Source: Bifidobacterium breve (lineage in GTDB: Bacteria; Actinomycetota; Acidimicrobiia; Acidimicrobiales; Ilumatobacteraceae). Taken from it: DNA of 63,987 nucleotides. The position numbers and the translations under genes are program-made. Below the pieces are notes generated by a model, which saw only the letters and a program-made list of their open reading frames with translations, made no database searches and had not been told where the DNA came from. The stretch is taken from positions 1 through 63,987 of the forward strand of contig CAMAWR010000010.1 in NCBI GenBank assembly GCA_945862045.1. Direction: 5' to 3'. Below, in pieces: positions 9,044 to 17,256 of this stretch. The first letter of the stretch is position 1. Each line of letters opens with the position of its first letter.

Positions 9044-9134
9044 ACCCGTGCAGTCTGCCAAGTTCCGCGGCTTTGTTACACAAAACGCACAGGTTCAGCA
9101 CCGGTACGTCAAACGCATGAGGCATTCTGGAGCA

Positions 9135-9175
9135 GAGCCGGCGTGGGTCATGCTCCCCCTTGATCCCGCCGGCTC
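9135..9175 (+). other. GC-rich stem-loop with C-rich loop, upstream of the histidine kinase
   Basis: GAGCCGGC (9135-9142) pairs perfectly with GCCGGCTC (9168-9175). An inner helix GGGTCA/TGATCCC with one bulged base closes on a loop containing CUCCCCCU. It is followed by GGAG-TTTT-CTCC and a run of seven C at 9186-9192. It could be a leader hairpin of the kinase mRNA, a terminator for a short plus-strand RNA, or a relative of the actinobacterial 6C RNA class, which has two hairpins with C-rich loops. The structure is visible; the function is not. Confidence 0.4.
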
Positions 9176-9200
9176 GGAGTTTTCTCCCCCCCAGTGACAG

Positions 9201-10640
9201 GTGCGGGTTCTGCGCCATGCTGTAGTGGTGCCCGACCTGGTCAAATCTCCCTCGACAAGTCTGCGATTGCAGGCGTTGCGCCCCCGCCTGCGCACCCGAA
9301 TCATCGCGTATTTTTCCCTGGCGACATTCGTTGGTGTGCTGATCCTGAGCATTGTGACCTTCGCCGTCACGCGTAATTATCTGGTCGACACCGCGACTGC
9401 ATCTGCGCGGGCCCAGGCAATCACGAATGCCCAGCTCGTTCGATCGCTGGTCGGCACTTCACGAACGGAAACCGGTGAAGTGGTCACCAATCTGCGAACT
9501 GAGTCTGGCGGTTTTGCCGTGCTGCATCTCGGCACCGAAAATTTGTTCTATGCCCAAGCCCCGTTGCGTTTTACGCAGTCGAACCTGCCGCCTAATTTCG
9601 TGCGCAACGCCATCGCCGGTGCGAGCGGTGTGCAGCGGGTAAATTTCTCGGGGCGACCCTACGAGGCAGTAGCGATCTCGATTCCGGCGATTGATGCGAC
9701 CTACTTCGAGGTGTTTCCGATCGGTGATGTGGCCGACACCCTGGGCACGATCCGCTCGACACTGATCGCCACCGTTCTGGCCATCACGCTCGTGGCGGGC
9801 GGATTGGGATTTTTCCTGAGCGGCAACGTGTTGTTGCCACTGCGTCGCGTCACCCAGGCAGCCAGCACGATTGCCAGCGGTGCCTTGGCTACACGCCTCT
9901 CGCCCGAAACCGATCCGGACCTGCAGCAGTTGGTTGCGAGTTTCAACGGCATGGCTGATGCCGTGCAAGAACGAATCGAGCGAGAAGAGCGGTTCGCCAG
10001 TGATGTAAGCCATGAATTACGTTCACCGATCACCTCGCTTGGCGCAGCGGTTGGGGTATTGCAAGGGCGTGCCGAGGAACTCTCCGAGCGCAACCGCACC
10101 GCGTTGGAAATCATCGCCACACAAGTTCGCCGCTTTGATCGCACGGTGATGGACCTGCTCGAACTCAGTCGCCTCGACGCGCGAGCCGGGCAGGACCAGC
10201 CCGAGGAGACCCATCTCTTGCAGCTCGTCGAACGAATCGCCATGCGTCACGGCTACGGCGAGGTGTTGGTGGTGTCCGATCTCGGCACGAATGATGTCAT
10301 CGTGGTCGACAAACGACGCATCGAACGGGTGCTGGTCAATCTGCTGGACAACGCCCGCGATCACGCCGGTGGTGCATCGGACATCCTGCTGAGCAGCAAC
10401 GACAACGAAGTGCTGATCATCGTCGATGACAACGGTGCCGGTATCGGTGTGAGTGAACGAATTCGCATTTTCGAACGTTTCGCCCGCGGTACTGCGTCAC
10501 GCAATTCGATCGGCAGCGGATTGGGACTCGCCATTGTTTCTGAACATGCGCACGCCATGGGTGGTCGCGCTTTCGTCGACACCTCCCCCAGCGGTGGTGC
10601 GCGCTTCGTCGTGACCATCCCACGTGGAGACGAGTCATGA
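9201..10640 (+). CDS. Membrane sensor histidine kinase (HAMP, MtrB-like)
   Basis: A 479-residue kinase. The first membrane segment is near 32-55 (IIAYFSLATFVGVLILSIVTF), followed by an extracytoplasmic region and a second segment near 190-213. Then come a HAMP linker, the H-box SHELRSP with His271, an N-box VLVNLLDNARDHAGG, a G1 box DDNGAGIG and a G2 box GSGLGLAIV. All residues needed for autophosphorylation appear present. The GTG at 9201 is used; a later GTG near 9228 would still precede the first membrane segment. It overlaps the GerMN lipoprotein gene region downstream only if that gene's upstream ATG is used. The likely partner regulator is on the opposite strand, at 8354-9043. Confidence 0.92.
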   Translation: MRVLRHAVVVPDLVKSPSTSLRLQALRPRLRTRIIAYFSLATFVGVLILSIVTFAVTRNYLVDTATASARAQAITNAQLVRSLVGTSRTETGEVVTNLRTESGGFAVLHLGTENLFYAQAPLRFTQSNLPPNFVRNAIAGASGVQRVNFSGRPYEAVAISIPAIDATYFEVFPIGDVADTLGTIRSTLIATVLAITLVAGGLGFFLSGNVLLPLRRVTQAASTIASGALATRLSPETDPDLQQLVASFNGMADAVQERIEREERFASDVSHELRSPITSLGAAVGVLQGRAEELSERNRTALEIIATQVRRFDRTVMDLLELSRLDARAGQDQPEETHLLQLVERIAMRHGYGEVLVVSDLGTNDVIVVDKRRIERVLVNLLDNARDHAGGASDILLSSNDNEVLIIVDDNGAGIGVSERIRIFERFARGTASRNSIGSGLGLAIVSEHAHAMGGRAFVDTSPSGGARFVVTIPRGDES

Positions 10641-10650
10641 AGTGCCGTTC

Positions 10651-11268
10651 ATGAATCGCCGGCAACTGGTATGCGTGCTCGTCACGCTGGTTGCGACGTC
10701 GTGTGGCCTACCAGATGAGGGTCGTTTCATCGCCCTGCCCACCAGCGAAATTCCCGATGCCTTGATTGCGACGACGACGACACCCACGACCTCTGTGCCA
10801 TCCGACGATGCAGCAACATCCACCACGATCACCGAGACGTTGTACGACACCGTCGAGTTCTATTTTGTGAGTGCGAATCGCGTGGTGCGAAGCGAACGTT
10901 TGATCGTGAGCCCCGCAACCCCGACACAGGTCCTCGACACTTTGCTGGCCGGTCTCGACGCTGGAAGCGAAACTGCCGGTTTGCGTAGTGCGCTGCCCCG
11001 TCGTCTCAGCGCGACGATCGAGGTGCGCCGCGGCGTGGCCCGGGTTTCGTCGACTGCTCCATTTCTTTCCGACCTTGAACCGCTCGATCAACGACTGGCG
11101 ATCGCCCAGCTAGTGCTCACTTTGACGCGGCGACCTGGTATCGGCCAGATTATTTTCGTCGTTGACGGCAAGGAAATTCCCGTACCACGTGGTGGTGGAG
11201 ACCTCACCACTGCGGGTGTTGCCGTGACGTACGACGACTACCTGTCGGTGCTCTCGACCCGCGACTGA
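10651..11268 (+). CDS. GerMN-domain lipoprotein (short LpqB-like)
   Basis: The 205-residue protein begins MNRRQLVCVLVTLVATSC, a lipoprotein signal peptide with lipidation Cys18. A Thr/Ser-rich linker (roughly 40-60) follows, then a GerMN domain: VEFYFVSANRVV, a middle stretch with LLAGLDAGSE, and LAIAQLVLTLTRRPGIGQIIFVVDGKEIPVP. LpqB proteins in actinobacteria have GerMN followed by a large C-terminal beta-propeller; that part is absent here. It lies directly after the histidine kinase, as lpqB follows mtrB, which suggests an extracytoplasmic modulator of the kinase (inference). I chose the ATG at 10651 because it places the signal peptide correctly; another ATG lies 27 bases upstream. Confidence 0.8.
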   Translation: MNRRQLVCVLVTLVATSCGLPDEGRFIALPTSEIPDALIATTTTPTTSVPSDDAATSTTITETLYDTVEFYFVSANRVVRSERLIVSPATPTQVLDTLLAGLDAGSETAGLRSALPRRLSATIEVRRGVARVSSTAPFLSDLEPLDQRLAIAQLVLTLTRRPGIGQIIFVVDGKEIPVPRGGGDLTTAGVAVTYDDYLSVLSTRD

Positions 11269-11306
11269 CATTGATTGGTGCCGACGGTGACGAGCACACC
11301 AACTGT

Positions 11307-12146
11307 TCAGTAGCCGAGATGGGCGATCCGGTCGGGTCGTTGCTGCCAGCTGTCATCCACCACCACGACCAGTTCGATGTGGGCACCCTTGGCCAATTGC
11401 ATTCGCACGGCGGTTCCCACCTCTTTCAGCACCTGGCCACCCTTGCCGATCACCATGCCCTTTTGGCTGTCACGCTCTACGACGATTTCACAGCGAATCC
11501 GTGGCCATTCGTACTCGGTGACCCGCGTGGCGATGGAATACGGAAGTTCGTCGTGCATCCGACCGAGTAGTTCCTCGCGAACGAGATCAGCGACCCACAA
11601 GATGTCGGGGGTTTCCCGCACCATCTCGGGCGGATACAACGGCTCACCCGCTGGCAGGCGGCCGGCGATCCAGTCGAGCAGCACGGGGAGACCTTCGCCC
11701 GTCTTGGCCGACACCGGAAAGTACGCAAGGGCATCGAGGCTGGATACGGCCAGTAGCTGTTTCATCACCTTGGCGCGTGAGGTGGCATCGATTTTGTTCA
11801 CGACCACGAATGAATTGCGGATGTCGATTCGATCAGCGACGAACTGGTCACCACGGCCGAACGCCATGGTGGCATCGATGACCAAACCCGTCACGTCGAC
11901 TTCGCGTACCGCCTCCAGTGCGGTGGCGTTCACCCGCTTGCCGAGTTCGGTGACCGGTTTATGAATGCCGGGCGTGTCGACGAACACGATCTGGGCATCC
12001 GAACGGTGCAATACGGCGCGCACCCGTGTACGGGTGGTTTGTGGCTTGTCCGAAACGATGGAAACCTTGCGCCCGCAAGCCGAGTTAATGATGCTTGATT
12101 TACCGACGTTCGGTCGCCCAACCAGACTGACGAACCCGCTCTGCAT
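11307..12146 (-). CDS. era: GTPase Era
   Basis: Ribosome-assembly GTPase that binds 16S rRNA in the 30S subunit. The 279 residues contain the G1 motif GRPNVGKS at 10-17, switch residues TTRTRVRAV, DTPG at 57-60, NKID at 117-120 and a C-terminal KH domain with VIGKGGQVLKEVG. Length is slightly below the usual 295-300. In many actinobacteria era follows the phoH-ybeY-corC run; here that run lies about 12 kb away (24396-27297), so the cluster has been split. It converges on the GerMN gene with a 38-base gap. Confidence 0.95.
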   Translation of the reverse strand: MQSGFVSLVGRPNVGKSSIINSACGRKVSIVSDKPQTTRTRVRAVLHRSDAQIVFVDTPGIHKPVTELGKRVNATALEAVREVDVTGLVIDATMAFGRGDQFVADRIDIRNSFVVVNKIDATSRAKVMKQLLAVSSLDALAYFPVSAKTGEGLPVLLDWIAGRLPAGEPLYPPEMVRETPDILWVADLVREELLGRMHDELPYSIATRVTEYEWPRIRCEIVVERDSQKGMVIGKGGQVLKEVGTAVRMQLAKGAHIELVVVVDDSWQQRPDRIAHLGY

Positions 12147-12208
12147 CGCCTCATGACGCTACTGAGCCCCGCAACGGCCTCGCACACGGCGTCTGGCAGA
12201 CTTTGAAG

Positions 12209-12625
12209 ATGCTCAACCGTCGGAAGTGGATCGACCGCATGCAGCCACAAACGTTGCAGATTGCGACATGGTTGCTCTATATCAATGGGTTCTTTGCGCT
12301 AGTTAAGTTGATCGACGGCGGTGGGGTGCTGCACTACTTCCGCCAGCGGTACACGTTCGGTTTCCTGCTCGGTCTGGCGGTCGTGGCGCTGCACGTGGCC
12401 GGAGCATTCTTGATGGCCAACGAACGCAAGTTTGGCTGGAAACTCTCGGTTGTTGCCGCCGTATCCCCCTTCGTCCTCACGTTCGTTGCCTACACCCAGC
12501 TCGATGCCCCGATTCGCTACCGACTGTTCGGTGCCAGCCTGTTGTCGTTTGCCTTTGATGTCGCCGTTTTGGCCCTACTTTTGCACCCCCAAAGCAAGGA
12601 ACACCAGCGCATCTGGTATCAATAA
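12209..12625 (+). CDS. Small integral membrane protein of unknown function
   Basis: I do not recognise this 138-residue protein. It has a basic N-terminus (MLNRRKWIDR) and four hydrophobic segments: roughly IATWLLYINGFFALVKLI, FGFLLGLAVVALHVAGAFL, LSVVAAVSPFVLTFVAY and a C-terminal FDVAVLALLL. It ends with a polar tail. The start is the ATG at 12209; a TTG two codons upstream is also open. It is three bases upstream of the MaoC gene on the same strand, so the two probably share a transcript. Confidence 0.65.
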   Translation: MLNRRKWIDRMQPQTLQIATWLLYINGFFALVKLIDGGGVLHYFRQRYTFGFLLGLAVVALHVAGAFLMANERKFGWKLSVVAAVSPFVLTFVAYTQLDAPIRYRLFGASLLSFAFDVAVLALLLHPQSKEHQRIWYQ

Positions 12626-12628
12626 GGC

Positions 12629-13090
12629 ATGTCAAAAACAATCATGAAGGGCGCCGATGGTGCCAAGGCCCATGTCGGTCAGCATCTCGGTTACAGCGAG
12701 TACCTCACCGTCACACAAGAAATGGTGAACACGTTCGCCGATGCCACCGGTGACCATCAATGGATTCATGTCGATGTCGAAAAGGCGAAGCTTGGCCCGT
12801 TCGGTGCGCCAATCGCCCACGGGTACCTGACACTCTCGCTCGGCCCGACGATGCTCCCGCAGATCTACGGGGTGGAAGGTGCGGTCATGGGCGTCAATTA
12901 TGGCACCAACAAGGTGCGCTTCATGTCGCCCGTACCGGTTGGTTCACGGTTGCGCGTCGGGGCGAAATTGTTGGCGGTCGACGACGTCGCCAACGGCATT
13001 CAGATGACGCTTGAGGCAACCTTCGAGGTTGACGGCGCCAAAAAACCGAGTTGTGTCGCTGAATTGGTGTTTCGCACGTACTTCGCCTAG
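12629..13090 (+). CDS. MaoC-like (R)-specific enoyl-CoA hydratase
   Basis: A hot-dog fold hydratase of 153 residues. The catalytic D-x4-H dyad is D42/H47 in FADATGDHQWIHVD, followed by the substrate-loop sequence GPFGAPIAHGYLTLSL. It probably hydrates trans-2-enoyl-CoA intermediates in fatty-acid or lipid metabolism. Neighbouring acyl-CoA dehydrogenase (14052-15272) and LLM oxidoreductase genes fit a lipid-catabolic context, although they are on the other strand. The last four bases overlap the convergent LLM gene. Confidence 0.87.
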   Translation: MSKTIMKGADGAKAHVGQHLGYSEYLTVTQEMVNTFADATGDHQWIHVDVEKAKLGPFGAPIAHGYLTLSLGPTMLPQIYGVEGAVMGVNYGTNKVRFMSPVPVGSRLRVGAKLLAVDDVANGIQMTLEATFEVDGAKKPSCVAELVFRTYFA

Positions 13091-14055
13091 CGGAACTGTT
13101 TGGCGACGGCGGCAAACAGGTCGAGTGTCGTCGTCTCGGGGTAGTCGGCACACCACGGCACGAAGCCGACGCAGCCGACCGCCAAGTACTGCGCAACTTT
13201 TTCACTGACCTGCTCGGGTGTGCCGACCAGTGACGTCGACTTCCATTGCTCGAGCGAGTGACCCCACAGGCTTCGTGCACCTGCGGCGTCGAGTTCTTTT
13301 TGTGTCTCGCGCATGAACACCTCGGGTGACCAGGTCAATTTGATTTCGTCGAAATCACGACCGACTGCCGTGCAGTGGTCGGCCAAGATCTGTTTCTTGC
13401 GCTTGAAGTCCTCGAAGGTGCCACCGAAGTTTGCGTAGTCGGCATGGCGCGCGACGACACGCAGCGTGAGTTGTTCGCCACCACCGCCGATCCAAATTGG
13501 TGGACGGGGCTTTTGCACGGGCTTGGGGTCACAGTTGCCGCGCTCCAGCTGGTAGTACTTGCCGTTGTAGTTCGTTTCGGTTTCCGACCACATCGACTTG
13601 ACGATCTCGACGCATTCACGCAGCATGCCGATGCGGTCCTTCGGAACCGGAAATTCATAGCCGTAGCCACGGCACTCGTTTTCGTACCAGCCGGCACCGA
13701 TGCCCCAATCCAGTCGCCCGCCGCTGATGACGTCGACCGTGGAGGTGATTTTGGCCAACAACGCCGGTTCGCGATACAAGTTACAACCGACCATCTGACC
13801 AAGACGGATTTTGGTGGTGCGTTGACTGATCGCAGCGATCGTGGTCCAGCATTCGAACACCGCCTCGTGGGCGGGCTTCGGCACGTTATGAAAGTGGTCG
13901 TACACCCAAATTGAGTCGTAACCCAACTGCTCGGCACGCACGGCGATCTCGACGGCTTTTGCCCACTTGGCCTGATCGTCGGGGATGCTCTTCAATTCCA
14001 TCTTCCAGCCCTGCGGCATGAAGACGCCGAAAATCGGCGAGGTCGAATCGCTCAT
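13087..14055 (-). CDS. LLM-class F420-dependent oxidoreductase
   Basis: A 322-residue luciferase-like (beta/alpha)8 flavin/F420 oxidoreductase. Recognisable parts are FGVFMPQGW at the N-terminus, AEQLGYDSIWVYDHFHNVP, RTTKIRLGQMVGCNLYREP, SGGRLDWGIGAGWYENE and PPIWIGGGGEQLTLRVVA. In actinobacteria most such proteins use reduced coenzyme F420, but FMN cannot be excluded from sequence. The substrate is unknown. The start overlaps the stop of the upstream acyl-CoA dehydrogenase (ATGA), so the two are coupled and may act on the same substrate class. Confidence 0.88.
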   Translation of the reverse strand: MSDSTSPIFGVFMPQGWKMELKSIPDDQAKWAKAVEIAVRAEQLGYDSIWVYDHFHNVPKPAHEAVFECWTTIAAISQRTTKIRLGQMVGCNLYREPALLAKITSTVDVISGGRLDWGIGAGWYENECRGYGYEFPVPKDRIGMLRECVEIVKSMWSETETNYNGKYYQLERGNCDPKPVQKPRPPIWIGGGGEQLTLRVVARHADYANFGGTFEDFKRKKQILADHCTAVGRDFDEIKLTWSPEVFMRETQKELDAAGARSLWGHSLEQWKSTSLVGTPEQVSEKVAQYLAVGCVGFVPWCADYPETTTLDLFAAVAKQFR

Positions 14056-15272
14056 AACGGCAGGTCACCCGTGGCCGATTTGGTGGTGCCATGGTCTTTG
14101 TACGCCGCAATCGTGCGTTGTGCGATGCGCATTTGATGAATTTCGTCGGCACCATCGGCAAAGCGGCTCCAGCGGGCCTGCTGCAACATGTGCGCCAAAG
14201 GTGTGTCATTCGAATACCCGAGGGCACCATGCACCTGAATTGCCCGGTCGACGATCTGCCACAGGCTGTTGGCCACGAAGTGTTTGGCCATCGACACCTC
14301 GGAGGTGAATGGCAGACCCTTTTCGATTTTGTAGGCGGCGTGCAACACCATCAACTTGCACTGGTACAACTCCATCGCCGAGTCGGCGATGAGCCACTGA
14401 ATCCCCTGCTTTTCGGCGAGGATCGAACCGTGTGAGTAACGCTTCAGCGAGCGGTCGACCATCATGTCAAGGGCCGTCTCGGCCTGACCGATCCAGCGCA
14501 TGCAGTGTGCGAGTCGGGCCGGCCCCAGACGATATTGCCCGAGCAGATGGCCTTGCCCACGCCCACCCAACATCTGCGAATTGTGGAGACGAAGATCCTT
14601 GATCTCGATCTCGCAGTGGTTGTGTCCACCCGACATCGTCTCGATATCGCGCACGATGGTGAAACCCTCGCTCGGGATGTCGACGATGAAGCACGAATTG
14701 GCGGCTTGTGGCAGCTCGGGGTCGTCTTCGGTGCGGGCAATCAGCAGCGCGAATTGTGCCCCGCGCGCCCCGGAAATGAACCATTTGTGGCCGTTCACCA
14801 CCCATTCGTCGCCGTCTTGGTACGCATGGGTACGAATCAGCGTCGGGTCGCTGCCTGCCACTTCGGGTTCCGTCATGGCAAAACATGACCGTGCCGTGCC
14901 TTCGCACAAGGGTCGCAGGTACTTTTCTTTTTGTTCCGGCGTCGCCCAGTGCATCAGCGTGTGCTGGTTGCCTTCGTCTGGTGCTTGGGCATTCAACACG
15001 AATGGCCCGATGCTCACCTTTGCTGCTTCGGCGGATACCGCCGCCATTGCTGTCGGACCAAGACCCATGCCACCCCACTCAGCAGGCATGTGCGGTAGCC
15101 ACAATTTCGCCTCGTTCCGTGCAGCTCCGCGCAAAGCGACGATTGCCGAGACCAACTCCTTGCGGTTGGACTGGTCCGTTGCATCCCAGCGCGGCCGCAC
15201 CACATCGTCCATGAATTCACGCACACGCAGACGAACGTCTTCTACCTCGGGAGGAAAAGTGAAATCAATCAT
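14052..15272 (-). CDS. Acyl-CoA dehydrogenase family protein
   Basis: A 406-residue FAD enzyme that oxidises acyl-CoA thioesters to enoyl-CoA. It shows MTEPEVAGSDPTL in the FAD-binding beta domain, GHKWFISGARGAQFALLIA, and a C-terminal helical domain with VHGALGYSNDTPLAHM and RFADGADEIHQMRIA. The N-terminus FTFPPEVEDVRLRVREFM is typical. The protein type (about 400 residues, GALGYSNDTPL) resembles the ACAD10/11-like group rather than short-chain enzymes; this is a tentative subclass. It is coupled to the LLM gene downstream. Confidence 0.9.
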   Translation of the reverse strand: MIDFTFPPEVEDVRLRVREFMDDVVRPRWDATDQSNRKELVSAIVALRGAARNEAKLWLPHMPAEWGGMGLGPTAMAAVSAEAAKVSIGPFVLNAQAPDEGNQHTLMHWATPEQKEKYLRPLCEGTARSCFAMTEPEVAGSDPTLIRTHAYQDGDEWVVNGHKWFISGARGAQFALLIARTEDDPELPQAANSCFIVDIPSEGFTIVRDIETMSGGHNHCEIEIKDLRLHNSQMLGGRGQGHLLGQYRLGPARLAHCMRWIGQAETALDMMVDRSLKRYSHGSILAEKQGIQWLIADSAMELYQCKLMVLHAAYKIEKGLPFTSEVSMAKHFVANSLWQIVDRAIQVHGALGYSNDTPLAHMLQQARWSRFADGADEIHQMRIAQRTIAAYKDHGTTKSATGDLPL

Positions 15273-15334
15273 GTCTCTAGTGTGCCTCAGAGTCGACCAG
15301 AAACACGAAGCAAGGCCACCGTAGCCTTGCGAAG

Positions 15335-16048
15335 GTGAGCGAACCTGCCCGGAGCAGTTGGGACACCGAAAAGTTGCCGACGGGCACGCATAAGGCCCTT
15401 GCCGTGCAACAGATGTTCGACCGAATCGCCCCGCGCTACGACCTCGTCAATCGCATCATGACATTCCGACTCGACGTCCGGTGGCGGCGACTGACCGTGC
15501 AATCCCTCAAACTCGCACCACAATCACTCGTGGTCGACCTCGCCAGTGGTACGGGGGATTTTTGTCGCGAGCTCCAGCGCCAGGACCTGCGCGCACTGTC
15601 GTTTGACTTTTCCTTCGGAATGTTGGCTGCCGACACGAGTCGCGTGCCACGAACGCAAGCCGATGCACTGTGTCTGCCCCTGCGCGACGGGTACGTCGAC
15701 GGGGTCACGTGCGGGTTTGCCCTGCGTAACTTCGTCGACCTGCCCACTTTTTTCGCCGAGCTGGGCCGGGTCGTGCGACACAACGGACGAATTTCGCTGC
15801 TCGATGTATCCACCCCCACCAACCCGTTCATTCGCCGTGGTAACGCCGTATATTTCGGCCGAATCGTGCCACGCATCGGCGCCCTGCTCTCTGATCGTGC
15901 GGCCTACCGCTACCTACCCCGCAGTGTTTCGTATCTTCCGAGCCCGGCAGAACTCTGCACGATGCTGGGCGTCGCTGGGTTCGTCGACGTCGAGCATCGT
16001 CAACTCTCTGGTGGCCTCGTGCAACTCCTCACCGCCACCCGCGGGTAG
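15335..16048 (+). CDS. menG: Demethylmenaquinone methyltransferase (UbiE/MenG)
   Basis: SAM-dependent C-methyltransferase for the last step of menaquinone synthesis. The 237 residues include MFDRIAPRYDLVNRIMTFRLD near the N-terminus and the SAM motif VVDLASGTGDF (67-76). Further motifs are CGFALRNFVDLPTFFAELGRV and a later RGNAVYFGRIVPRIG, followed by YRYLPRSV. Start is GTG. menF follows two bases after the stop, which places this as the first gene of the menaquinone block. Confidence 0.93.
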   Translation: MSEPARSSWDTEKLPTGTHKALAVQQMFDRIAPRYDLVNRIMTFRLDVRWRRLTVQSLKLAPQSLVVDLASGTGDFCRELQRQDLRALSFDFSFGMLAADTSRVPRTQADALCLPLRDGYVDGVTCGFALRNFVDLPTFFAELGRVVRHNGRISLLDVSTPTNPFIRRGNAVYFGRIVPRIGALLSDRAAYRYLPRSVSYLPSPAELCTMLGVAGFVDVEHRQLSGGLVQLLTATRG

Positions 16049-16050
16049 CA

Positions 16051-17256
16051 ATGTCGCACTTCATTTCGCGACCGCTCGCTGACTTCATCGATCCCGTCAT
16101 CGATCTCAACGACATCGCTGCGCGAGATGGTGTGCTGTTCGTACGGGACGGTGTCGGCTTTGCCGGCGTCGGAATTGCCGCTCACATGGCCCTCGACGAA
16201 ATCGGAAAATTCTTCGGTGAGAGCACCGTGGATGATCGGGTTGGTGCACTGGGTGCAACCGGTGTCGCACTTGGTTGGCAACCCTTCAACGGCATCGGTG
16301 GACGAGCGATCGTGCCGCGCATCTGTGTCGGCAAAAATGCCGAGCACCCGCCCTGGGTCACGTACCTCGCTGGTGACGAAGGGCAGGTTGCCACAGCACT
16401 CACCGCGCGGCCGCTGCCGCAGCCGACTGCCGATGCATTCAGCGTTCGCCCAGGTGTCGCCATCGATCACTATCTCGCCGCAGTCACGACGGCACGAGAC
16501 GCCGTGCGCCGTGGCGACATCATCAAGGCGGTCATCGCCCGCGACATCTTCATTGAATCATCAGTCCCGATGGACGTGCATGCACTGTTGCACCGGTTGA
16601 AGGCGTCGTTCGGGTCGAGCTATCGCTACAGCATCGACGGATTCGTCGGGGCGTCACCAGAATTGCTGGTGGCACGCAATGGTGACGAAGTGCGCAGCTT
16701 GCCACTCGCCGGTACCGCACCGCGCACCGGAAACCCCGGGACCGATGCACAACTGGCCGCCGATCTACGGGCCAGCGACAAGAATCAAATCGAGCATCGG
16801 GTCGTCGTCGACATGGTGCATGACACGCTGCTCTCGTGGTGTTCGTATCTCGATTGGCAGCCCGAGCCGGATGTCGTAGCCGTCGCCAACGTTCAGCATC
16901 TCGGAACACTGATTGAAGGACGCCTCTCGGCACCGTACCCACACGTGTTGGAACTTGTCCGTGCTCTGTCACCGACACCCGCGCTCGGCGGCTACCCGCG
17001 CGAGGCCGCATTGCGTCTGATCGCACAACACGAGGGGTTCGAGCGCGGTCGTTACGGCGGCGCTGTCGGGTGGTGTGATCGTGACGGCAACGGCACCTGG
17101 GCAGTGGCAATTCGCTGTGCAGAGTTGAGTGCCGACCGCCGACAAGCCCATCTATATGCAGGTGGTGGCATCGTCGCTGAGAGTGAGCCGCTCGCCGAGC
17201 TTGCCGAAACACAGGCCAAGTTTCAGGCGATGTTGGCCGCGATTCTGCGCCCCTAG
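16051..17256 (+). CDS. menF: Isochorismate synthase (chorismate-binding enzyme)
   Basis: Converts chorismate to isochorismate, the first committed step of menaquinone synthesis. The 401-residue protein has the chorismate-binding fold signatures SPELLVARNGDEVRSLPLAGT, HRVVVDMVHDTLLSW, LSPTPALGGYPREAA and GAVGWCDRDGNGTWAVAIR. No glutamine-amidotransferase partner is next to it, which favours isochorismate over anthranilate or aminodeoxychorismate synthase, as does the location between menG and menD. Its stop overlaps the convergent menD stop by four bases. Confidence 0.9.
   Translation: MSHFISRPLADFIDPVIDLNDIAARDGVLFVRDGVGFAGVGIAAHMALDEIGKFFGESTVDDRVGALGATGVALGWQPFNGIGGRAIVPRICVGKNAEHPPWVTYLAGDEGQVATALTARPLPQPTADAFSVRPGVAIDHYLAAVTTARDAVRRGDIIKAVIARDIFIESSVPMDVHALLHRLKASFGSSYRYSIDGFVGASPELLVARNGDEVRSLPLAGTAPRTGNPGTDAQLAADLRASDKNQIEHRVVVDMVHDTLLSWCSYLDWQPEPDVVAVANVQHLGTLIEGRLSAPYPHVLELVRALSPTPALGGYPREAALRLIAQHEGFERGRYGGAVGWCDRDGNGTWAVAIRCAELSADRRQAHLYAGGGIVAESEPLAELAETQAKFQAMLAAILRP

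Noticed and set aside
11269-11306. Terminator hairpin TTGGTG/CACCAA between the GerMN gene and era
   Set aside because: The stem is only six pairs, the loop is long and no T-run follows, so I do not list it as a terminator.
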